Of a stretch of DNA of 8,120 bases, positions 1 through 4,781 are shown in pieces. The notes under the pieces were generated by a model. The model saw only the letters and a program-made list of their open reading frames with translations. It had not been told where the DNA came from and did not search any database. This DNA is from Bifidobacteriaceae bacterium (GTDB lineage: Bacteria; Actinomycetota; Actinomycetes; Actinomycetales; Bifidobacteriaceae). The position numbers and the translations under genes are program-made. Every line of letters starts with the position of its first letter. Positions within the stretch are counted from its first letter, which is position 1. Where the stretch lies: positions 1-8,120 of the forward strand of contig JAISKS010000017.1 in NCBI GenBank assembly GCA_031260825.1. The letters run 5' to 3'.

Positions 1-95
1 ATTGTGCCCCAGTATTTTTCTGAGTCGCACATAACTCCATCGAAATCAAAAATTACAGCTTTTATTTTGTCTTTATTAATTGTATCGTTAACCAT
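1..95 (-). CDS. HAD-superfamily hydrolase, N-terminal fragment (runs off left edge)
   Basis: Only the first 31 codons are in the window, read leftward from an ATG at 95-93. The peptide begins MVNDTINKDKIK and continues AVIFDFDGVMCDSE. AVIFDFDGV is HAD motif I: the first Asp (residue 17) would be the nucleophile forming the phospho-aspartate intermediate, and the second (residue 19) the general acid/base. The DGVxxDSE continuation is typical of the beta-phosphoglucomutase/phosphoglycolate phosphatase-like branch, usually soluble enzymes acting on small phosphorylated metabolites. The substrate cannot be told from this fragment. The start is supported by a TATAAT box exactly six bases upstream and by normal spacing to motif I. 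About 11 residues precede the first beta strand, slightly more than usual. The gene is divergent from nothing in view; it reads away from the rest of the window. Confidence 0.85.
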   Translation of the reverse strand, partial: MVNDTINKDKIKAVIFDFDGVMCDSEKYWGT

Positions 96-110
96 AAATT
101 AATTATAGCA
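96..110 (-). promoter_or_regulatory. Extended -10 promoter of the HAD gene, leaderless geometry
   Basis: On the minus strand TGCTATAAT (110-102) matches an extended -10 (TGn plus a perfect TATAAT hexamer at 107-102). Six bases (TAATTT, 101-96) separate it from the ATG at 95. If transcription starts at the usual distance, +1 is the A of the ATG, so the mRNA would have no 5' leader. No Shine-Dalgarno motif is present. No convincing -35 box is seen, as expected for an extended -10 promoter. Confidence 0.7.
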
Positions 111-181
111 TATATTCTAGGGTCTGCAAATCTAAATGCGGGTATTGTTTTTGTGGATTGCTGGTTAGGTATGTCATTGAT

Positions 182-244
182 TTGTCATTCTAGCGAAAGC
201 GGGAATCCATATTGAATGATGTAGATTCCCATTTTCATGGGAAT
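182..244. repeat. Two adjacent short hairpin repeats (GTCATTC...GGGAATCC family)
   Basis: The first hairpin (about 187-206) pairs ATTCTAGC with GCGGGAAT around a GAAA loop, with one G-T wobble and one mismatch. It resembles the widespread palindromic repeat GTCATTCCCGCGAAAGCGGGAATCC. The second (225-244) is a perfect 8-bp stem, ATTCCCAT/ATGGGAAT, around a 4-base loop that reads GAAA on the minus strand. Both lie downstream of the membrane-protein gene at 278-697. Neither is followed by a T-tract on either strand, so they are not classical intrinsic terminators, although they could protect a 3' end. The ATTCCC/GGGAAT arms match those of the larger repeats at 901-967 and 2334-2573. Confidence 0.65.
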
Positions 245-277
245 AACAGGCATGCGTTGGAATGGTATGCAGGGCAA

Positions 278-697
278 TTACAAAAGCCAGCTAGTATGAT
301 TACCAAATTCCAAAATGCAAAATATAAATATTATAAATAAAAACATTAGCAAATATATTAATACAATAATTATTCGATGAATTCTGAGTGTTTTTAATTT
401 TTTTTGTTTTTTATGTACATAAATTTCATTTGTTAGTTTTAATATTCCTGTATATATGATATTATACAATAATACAAACATAGGATATATGAATGTAAAT
501 ATAAATGTTGATGCGGAAATGTGGAATTTTATCCAAATATAATACTCAAGAAATAAAGGAGAGTAAAATGGCTGAAGATCAGATTCTCTTAGATTGGATT
601 CAGTTCCATACACTAATGTTGCGTGATAATACCATAGTAAATAAATAAATATAATAATATATACAAACCAAGATACTTTTATTAAAACTTTTTTCAT
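278..697 (-). CDS. Small three-helix membrane protein, function unknown
   Basis: This 139-residue protein starts at the ATG at 697-695 and ends with TAA. I recognise no family. Three hydrophobic segments are clear: about residues 5-26, 62-86 and 108-130. The N-terminus (MKKVLIK) is basic, and the 87-107 loop is strongly basic (HKKQKKLK then RIHR). By the positive-inside rule this puts the N-terminus and second loop in the cytoplasm, with a roughly 35-residue polar loop (27-61) outside. It carries no lipobox and no obvious catalytic motif. The gene is extremely AT-rich, rich in Ile, Phe and Tyr, and visibly different from the operon genes to the right, which suggests acquired or weakly constrained DNA. 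There is no Shine-Dalgarno site before the ATG. A 13-codon ORF ends two bases upstream, so translation may be coupled. The transmembrane pattern and clean start and stop favour a real gene, but this is not certain. Confidence 0.6.
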   Translation of the reverse strand: MKKVLIKVSWFVYIIIFIYLLWYYHATLVYGTESNLRESDLQPFYSPLFLEYYIWIKFHISASTFIFTFIYPMFVLLYNIIYTGILKLTNEIYVHKKQKKLKTLRIHRIIIVLIYLLMFLFIIFIFCILEFGNHTSWLL

Positions 698-702
698 AAT
701 TA

Positions 703-741
703 TTTAGTTGTTTGAGACTGGTTTAGGGGTTTGCTATTCAT
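703..741 (-). CDS. Possible 13-codon leader ORF upstream of the membrane protein
   Basis: From the ATG at 741-739 the minus strand reads MNSKPLNQSQTTK and stops at TAA (702-700). Two bases (TT) then separate it from the ATG of the membrane protein at 697. Its ATG falls exactly at the predicted +1 of the promoter at 748-756, so it could be translated as a leaderless ORF and pass ribosomes on by stop/start coupling. It has no run of a single amino acid or paired hairpins that would indicate classical attenuation. It may be a chance ORF: its length alone proves nothing, and only its position is suggestive. Confidence 0.3.
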
Positions 742-756
742 AATGCTATTGTAGCA
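742..756 (-). promoter_or_regulatory. Extended -10 promoter for the membrane-protein unit
   Basis: The minus strand carries TGCTACAAT (756-748), an extended -10 with a one-mismatch hexamer TACAAT (753-748). A weak -35 candidate, TTAATA, lies at 776-771 with a 17-bp spacer. The predicted start is at 741, the A of an ATG six bases after the hexamer. The 5' leader of the membrane-protein mRNA would then be about 44 nt and would contain the short ORF at 703-741. Confidence 0.6.
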
Positions 757-788
757 CATAAATGCTTTTTTATTAAGGTGAGTTGAGG

Positions 789-967
789 AAAATAGTTATT
801 TCGCGTAATGGTATATGGCTGTAGACCGGTGTTTTCGTAAAATATAGTGGAAATTATGCAGTGAAATCACTATTTTTCGCATTGAATCCCGTTTTTATTG
901 ATTCCTGGTCGAGCGACCTCGCCATTATGTGGTGCAGGAATGACACAGCACTCACGCGAATGACAGG
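789..967. repeat. Left dispersed-repeat block flanking the ATPase gene
   Basis: This block is homologous to 2284-2573 in the same orientation. Shared segments occur in the same order: AAAATAGT (789-796 and 2284-2291); TGGCTGTAG (816-824 and 2311-2319, at the identical 27-base offset); ATTCCTGGTCGAGCGA followed by CTCGCCATT (901 onward and 2338 onward); AGGAATGACA; and the 19-base CACTCACGCGAATGACAGG (949-967 and 2555-2573). The left copy has about 60 extra bases (roughly 835-895), which contain an AGTG-AAAT-CACT mini-hairpin. It holds only one shortened version of the 76-bp unit that is tandemly repeated on the right. Confidence 0.8.
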
Positions 968-984
968 CTAGACTCACATTCAAA

Positions 985-1012
985 TTGATAAATTTTATTG
1001 CAATACTAATAT
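985..1012 (+). promoter_or_regulatory. Possible upstream promoter for the ATPase gene
   Basis: TTGATA (985-990) and TAATAT (1007-1012) are separated by 16 bp, an acceptable sigma70-type pairing in AT-rich DNA. Transcription from here would begin near 1019, inside the left arm of the inverted repeat at 1015-1055. That would give a 5' leader of about 73 nt headed by a hairpin. It competes with the better-placed -10 at 1080-1085, and AT-rich sequence yields such matches by chance. Confidence 0.35.
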
Positions 1013-1014
1013 TA

Positions 1015-1055
1015 AGAATCGCCAAACTTTTTATTTTGAGACTTTTGGCGATTCT
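1015..1055. repeat. Perfect 12-bp inverted repeat upstream of the ATPase gene
   Basis: AGAATCGCCAAA (1015-1026) and TTTGGCGATTCT (1044-1055) are exact reverse complements separated by 17 bases. No T-tract follows on the plus strand and none on the minus strand, so it is not a standard intrinsic terminator. The right arm ends 24 bases before the TATAAT box at 1080, so a protein bound there would sit just upstream of, or against, the polymerase. It could be an operator, a 5'-leader hairpin if the upstream promoter is used, or the remnant ends of a small mobile element. Confidence 0.75.
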
Positions 1056-1079
1056 GTAATAAAATGAAATATTTTGTAG

Positions 1080-1091
1080 TATAATATTTTT
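1080..1091 (+). promoter_or_regulatory. -10 box of the ATPase gene, leaderless geometry
   Basis: A perfect TATAAT (1080-1085) is followed by six bases (ATTTTT) and the ATG at 1092, placing +1 on the A of the start codon. No Shine-Dalgarno-like purine run lies upstream of the ATG. No good -35 match is found at 16-18 bp, and TGn is absent, so promoter strength is uncertain. Confidence 0.6.
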
Positions 1092-2285
1092 ATGACTAAT
1101 ATCGAAAGAAATACATATATTGATTTATTAAATAAATATAAAAATACAGATTTAATAAAAGTAATCACTGGCGTAAGACGTAGTGGAAAATCAACTATTT
1201 TAAATACTTATGCAAAAAGTATAAAAAATCACACCATACAAATTAACTTTGAAAGTAGAAAATATGCAAACTTTTTGAATAAAGATTGGACAGAAATCTA
1301 CGATTATATAATACAAAAATGTAACCCAAAAGTTAACAATTATATTTTTTTAGATGAAGTTCAAAATATAAAAAATTTCGAAAGACTTCTGGATGCTTTA
1401 TATATTGAAAAATATATCGACCTATACGTCACAGGATCGAATGCTTATATGCTCTCTAGTGAATTAGGTACAATCCTGACGGGAAGATATGTTGAAATCC
1501 ATGTATTACCTCTCTCATATTTTGAATTTATGAATTTTATAGACAAATCAAAATATTCTAATCTTAATTTTTTTGCTGATTTTGTATGTAATAGTGCAAT
1601 GCCTCAATCTACTATATTAAAATCAAGATCTATAGACTCATCTGATTATATAAAAGATTTACTTCTTTCAATAATTGAAAAAGATATATTTATTAGACAT
1701 ACTATCTTATCAAAAAATGAATTTTATAAAGTAGCAGATTTTATTTTTGATAGTGTAGGTTCTGAAATTTCACCAACGAATATCGCAAATACTTTAACAT
1801 CTAATGGCACAAAAATAGATAAACAAACTGTTTCTAAATATTTGCAATATTTATCTGAATCATATGTAATATATAAGGTACCAAGATTTGATATTAAAGG
1901 AAAGAATTTACTAAAAACATTAGATAAATATTACTTAGTTGATACTGGTTTTAGAATGTCGAAACTAGGAAAATTAAAAAATAATGATCGTGGGCATTTA
2001 TTGGAAAATATAGTCTATTTAGAATTACTCCGTAGAAATAAAACTGTATACGTAGGGAAAAATAATAATTTTGAAGTAGATTTTGTTGTTCAAACAAAAG
2101 AGGGTGATACTAAATATTACCAAGTGTCTTGGTCAGTAGAAAATGAAGATACATTAAAGCGGGAACTTCAATCATTGCAGAAAATAAAAGATAATTTTGA
2201 AAAAATTTTACTTACAACTGATTTTGGCTCGGTAACACACGAGGGAATAAATCAAATTAATGTTATGGATTGGTTATGTAACTAA
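1092..2285 (+). CDS. AAA-type ATPase with C-terminal DUF4143 domain
   Basis: This 397-residue protein has the length and domain order of the common prokaryotic AAA_14/DUF4143 family. The Walker A motif is GVRRSGKST (27-35), Walker B is YIFLDEVQ (84-91), a sensor-1-like segment is VTGSNAYML (113-121), and TGRYVEIHVLPLSYFEF (130-146) holds the conserved TGR arginine. NSAMPQS (167-173) replaces the usual GGxPE-like turn. The C-terminal half is DUF4143-like, with GHLLENIVYLELLRR (301-315), EVDFVV (328-333) and YQVSW (343-347). These are arranged like a PD-(D/E)XK nuclease fold, although the usual catalytic Lys is not evident. The biological role of the family is poorly defined, and accessory or defence-related roles have been suggested. 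The gene is much more AT-rich than the envelope operon, stands alone with its own -10 box, and is flanked by homologous direct repeats, all of which point to acquisition as a cassette. It converges on ddl. Confidence 0.9.
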   Translation: MTNIERNTYIDLLNKYKNTDLIKVITGVRRSGKSTILNTYAKSIKNHTIQINFESRKYANFLNKDWTEIYDYIIQKCNPKVNNYIFLDEVQNIKNFERLLDALYIEKYIDLYVTGSNAYMLSSELGTILTGRYVEIHVLPLSYFEFMNFIDKSKYSNLNFFADFVCNSAMPQSTILKSRSIDSSDYIKDLLLSIIEKDIFIRHTILSKNEFYKVADFIFDSVGSEISPTNIANTLTSNGTKIDKQTVSKYLQYLSESYVIYKVPRFDIKGKNLLKTLDKYYLVDTGFRMSKLGKLKNNDRGHLLENIVYLELLRRNKTVYVGKNNNFEVDFVVQTKEGDTKYYQVSWSVENEDTLKRELQSLQKIKDNFEKILLTTDFGSVTHEGINQINVMDWLCN

Positions 2286-2573
2286 AATAGTGATGTGACG
2301 GAGTGGTTTGTGGCTGTAGCCCAGTGTTTTTTATGGATTCCTGGTCGAGCGAGCTCGCCATTTACTGGTATGGGAATGACAGAGCTGTGTAGGAATGACA
2401 GGTTTTCGTTGGATTCCCAGTCGAGCGAGCTCGCCATTTACTGGTATGGGAATGACAGAGCTGTGCAGGAATGACAGGTTTTCGTTGGATTCCCAGTCGA
2501 GCGAGCTCGCCATTTACTGGTATGGGAATGACAGAGCTGAGCAGGAATGACAATCACTCACGCGAATGACAGG
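2284..2573. repeat. Right dispersed-repeat block between the ATPase and ddl
   Basis: This is the longer homologue of the block at 789-967. It begins inside the TAA stop of the ATPase (2283-2285) and runs through the stop codon and last codons of ddl (TGA at 2560-2558), so it fills the whole convergent intergenic gap. It carries seven copies of GAATGACA (starting near 2375, 2392, 2451, 2468, 2527, 2546 and 2565), where the left block carries two. It may serve as a transcription barrier between the convergent genes, but no clear T-tract terminator is seen apart from a weak TTTTTT at about 2326-2332. Confidence 0.8.
2334..2552. repeat. Tandem 76-bp repeat, 2.9 copies
   Basis: The units begin at 2334, 2410 and 2486 with TGGATTC; the third stops 9 bases short of a full unit. 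Each holds the perfect 10-bp palindrome GCGAGCTCGC (2349-2358, 2425-2434, 2501-2510) between outer arms of the type ATTCCCA...TGGGAAT, then AGAGCTG and AGGAATGACA. Copies 2 and 3 are nearly identical. Copy 1 keeps ATTCCTGG, as in the left block at 901-908, and so is probably the older unit. Short reading frames across the array are by-products of the repeats. Confidence 0.9.
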
Positions 2574-3625
2574 ATGGATTCAATGATTTCGACAATTCCG
2601 ATTCCTTCGGCTTCAAGCATTTTTGGAAACATAGATACGTTTGCGAAACCTGGAAGTGTATTGATCTCATTAAAGTAAACTGTACCGGATAATACATCAA
2701 CGAAATAATCAAAACGAGAAAGTCCAGAGCATCCAAAAGTTTTGAAAAGTGTTTGCGAATCAATGCGAACTTTTTCGCGCAAATCATCTGGAATTAGCGC
2801 GGGATATTTTATTTCGACTGCATCTTCGTTTTCGTATTTTGTATCAAAATCATAGAATTCAGATTTGACGTGGATACTGCAAGGAAGAGTAGCATGAAGA
2901 TCATCATCAGCGCCACCAGTTACTTTTTTTTGCAAAACAGCGCATTCAACTTCAACGAAATTTGAGCCTAATAAACCTTCTTCAATTATTATTTTTGTAT
3001 CAAATTTTAATGCTTCATTTACAGCTGATTCAAGCTGATTTAGAGTTGTGATTTTTGTAATACCAAAAGATGAACCAGAGCGCGCAGGTTTTACAAAATA
3101 AATTTTGTCATCATCAAAATGCTTCGAAAAATCGCTTGAGATTTCTTGAGAAGTTGCGCTGTCATAAACATAACTTTTTGTTACATCAACGCCGGACTCG
3201 CGTGCTCTATCATGAGAAAGTGATTTATCAAAACCGAGAACTGAACAAGCTTCATCGCAGCCAGATAGCGGGATACCGAGCTCAGAAAAATATTTTTGAA
3301 GCGAGCCATCCTCTCCCCCAGATCCATGTACCATAGAAATTGCAGAGTCAATTTTGGCGATTGCATTATTAGAATTTGGAGCATGAATTTCGAAATTTCC
3401 AGTAAAAATAAAATCTGGATTTTCTTTAGGATCAGTACTTTTTAGAAGTTCAAAATTGACTTCCCACGAATTATCATAATCGATATAAATTGGAACTAAA
3501 GAATATTTATTTTTGAGAGTGTCGAAAGTTTCAAAAGCGTTAAAAATATTTGTAGCGGATTTTATCGAAATCGGATTTTCTGGACTATTGCCACCGTATA
3601 ATAAACCAATAACTTTTTTTGACAT
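2558..3625 (-). CDS. ddl: D-alanine--D-alanine ligase
   Basis: This 355-residue cytoplasmic ligase joins two D-alanines using ATP, giving the dipeptide that MurF adds to the peptidoglycan precursor. Visible family motifs are YGGNSPENPIS (10-20, with the substrate-site Glu16 kept but Asn17 where His is common), HGSGGEDGS (100-108), GFDK (131-134), FVKPARSGSSFG (177-188, with the ATP-binding Lys179), FYDFDTKY (257-264, with the omega-loop Lys263-Tyr264 pair of D-Ala-D-Ala enzymes), GLSRFDYF (301-308) and FNEINTLPG (318-326, metal and ATP binding). The Tyr argues against a VanA-type D-lactate ligase, where His is expected. It is last in the operon, four bases after gpsA, with only a weak Shine-Dalgarno (GAGTAAG). 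Its final codons (LSFA) and TGA stop lie inside the repeat block shared with 949-967, so the original C-terminus was probably trimmed or replaced by a few residues. Confidence 0.95.
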   Translation of the reverse strand: MSKKVIGLLYGGNSPENPISIKSATNIFNAFETFDTLKNKYSLVPIYIDYDNSWEVNFELLKSTDPKENPDFIFTGNFEIHAPNSNNAIAKIDSAISMVHGSGGEDGSLQKYFSELGIPLSGCDEACSVLGFDKSLSHDRARESGVDVTKSYVYDSATSQEISSDFSKHFDDDKIYFVKPARSGSSFGITKITTLNQLESAVNEALKFDTKIIIEEGLLGSNFVEVECAVLQKKVTGGADDDLHATLPCSIHVKSEFYDFDTKYENEDAVEIKYPALIPDDLREKVRIDSQTLFKTFGCSGLSRFDYFVDVLSGTVYFNEINTLPGFANVSMFPKMLEAEGIGIVEIIESILSFA

Positions 3626-3629
3626 AATC

Positions 3630-4781
3630 TTACTCGAATTCGCTTAATCCAAATATATCGCGATTGGTTGATTCTAATGCAAGCACAGCGATTTGGTCAG
3701 CAGTAATTTCTCCGCGAATTAATAAATTTATTGCTTTAATTAGTTTCAAATCAAGACCGTTTTTTTCAGCGATTTCTAAAAGTACAGGAGCTGTTTTGAA
3801 ACCCTCACACACTCCTGCGGATGCTTCAATCGCCTCTTCAACAGTAAGACCTTGTCCAAGATGATATCCGAAAGCGTGGTTGCGAGAACTTGATGAAGAG
3901 CATGTTGCGATTAAATCGCCAACGCCTGCAAGTCCGAAAAAAGTTTCGTCTTTTGCGCCCATCGCTTTTCCAAGAGTTACCATTTCAGCGAGCCCGCGAG
4001 CGATTAAAGTTGAGGAAGTATTATATCCATATCCTAAACCTCGGCATGCTCCAATACTAATCGCGATCACATTTTTTATTGAACCGCAAAGTTCAACGCC
4101 AATCACATCTGGAGATAAATATACTCTGAAATTCTCAGTATTTGTAACGCGTGCAACGAGTTTTGCAGCGCGCAAATTTGATGAAGAAACTACAGCGCCG
4201 GACGGCATATCTTCCATAAGTTCCCCAGCTAAATTCGGACCATAAAGCACAGCCACGCGGCTTAATGGAATCTCTAATGCATCGGAAATCACAGTTGACA
4301 TACGTGCGTTTGTATCTGCTTCAAGACCTTTCATTAAACTTACAAAAATAGTTTTGCTGTTTACAAATGGTTTGAATTCAGCTAAAGCAGCGCGTGCATT
4401 TTGTGCAGATACAGCAATGAAAACTATGTCAGCATGCGCAATAGCGTCGCGTTTATCTGTTGTAGCTTTGATAGATTTTGGTAATTGTATTTCAGGGAAG
4501 CGTTTTATTTGACGATGTTTTTTATTGATTCCATCAGTAATTTCCTCATTACGACCCCAGATAGTAATGCTATTATGAATGAAATTTCCATGGTCATCTT
4601 TTGCTGCAGCGAACACTTTTGCAAATGATGTACCACATGCGCCGTTTCCTAAAATAGAAATGTTAACTTCGTTTTTATCTGATTTAATTCCCAAACTAGA
4701 TTTTAAAGATCGGAAACTTCCTTTGATTAATGAGGAGATTTTATATGTTACAGGGACTTTCGAAAAGCGTGGATTTTTCAT
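3630..4781 (-). CDS. gpsA: NAD(P)H-dependent glycerol-3-phosphate dehydrogenase
   Basis: GpsA reduces dihydroxyacetone phosphate to sn-glycerol-3-phosphate for phospholipid synthesis. In this 383-residue protein the Rossmann loop GNGACGTSFA is at 45-54, followed by VSLMKGLE (147-154), LYGPNLAGE (179-187), ELCGSIKNVIAISIG (230-244, with the catalytic Lys236) and LAGVGDLIATC (284-294), then SRNHAFG (299-305). About 40 mostly basic residues precede the Rossmann fold, whereas most homologues start almost at it. The long form appears real: the ATG shares one base with the plsC stop (TAATG) and has an AGGAG site 8 bases upstream, while the next in-frame Met (150) is far inside the domain. In the NT loop after the catalytic Lys, YGYNTSS replaces the common GDNTKAA. 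The overlap predicts coupled translation with plsC, which uses the same lipid pathway. Confidence 0.95.
   Translation of the reverse strand: MKNPRFSKVPVTYKISSLIKGSFRSLKSSLGIKSDKNEVNISILGNGACGTSFAKVFAAAKDDHGNFIHNSITIWGRNEEITDGINKKHRQIKRFPEIQLPKSIKATTDKRDAIAHADIVFIAVSAQNARAALAEFKPFVNSKTIFVSLMKGLEADTNARMSTVISDALEIPLSRVAVLYGPNLAGELMEDMPSGAVVSSSNLRAAKLVARVTNTENFRVYLSPDVIGVELCGSIKNVIAISIGACRGLGYGYNTSSTLIARGLAEMVTLGKAMGAKDETFFGLAGVGDLIATCSSSSSRNHAFGYHLGQGLTVEEAIEASAGVCEGFKTAPVLLEIAEKNGLDLKLIKAINLLIRGEITADQIAVLALESTNRDIFGLSEFE

Larger units (their letters stand above)
698..1091. other. Intergenic region between the membrane protein and the ATPase
   Basis: This 394-bp stretch separates two divergent genes and holds no long ORF. 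From left to right it contains the short leader ORF and promoter for the leftward gene (703-756), about 30 bp in which I see nothing, the left repeat block (789-967), a possible promoter (985-1012), a 12-bp inverted repeat (1015-1055) and the -10 box next to the ATPase start (1080-1085). Each is described separately. Confidence 0.7.

Noticed and set aside
968..2283. Complete insertion sequence
   Set aside because: The single gene is an AAA/DUF4143 ATPase, not a transposase. The flanks are direct homologous blocks rather than terminal inverted repeats, and no short target duplication can be assigned.
2305..2332. Intrinsic terminator after the ATPase (GGC-TGTA-GCC followed by T-rich sequence)
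   Set aside because: The stem is only 3 bp, the T-run begins several bases later, and the left repeat copy lacks the complementarity.
2334..2552. CRISPR array
   Set aside because: The whole 76-bp unit repeats with almost no variation, so there are no unique spacers, and no cas genes are nearby.
2331..2553. Two minus-strand ORFs of 60 and 63 codons with near-identical peptide segments
   Set aside because: They run through the 76-bp tandem array. The period is not a multiple of three, so the same peptides recur in shifted frames; no start signal or family is seen.
3880..4245. 121-codon plus-strand ORF opposite gpsA
   Set aside because: It is antisense to conserved GpsA motifs, has no ribosome binding site, and its composition is explained by the opposite coding strand.
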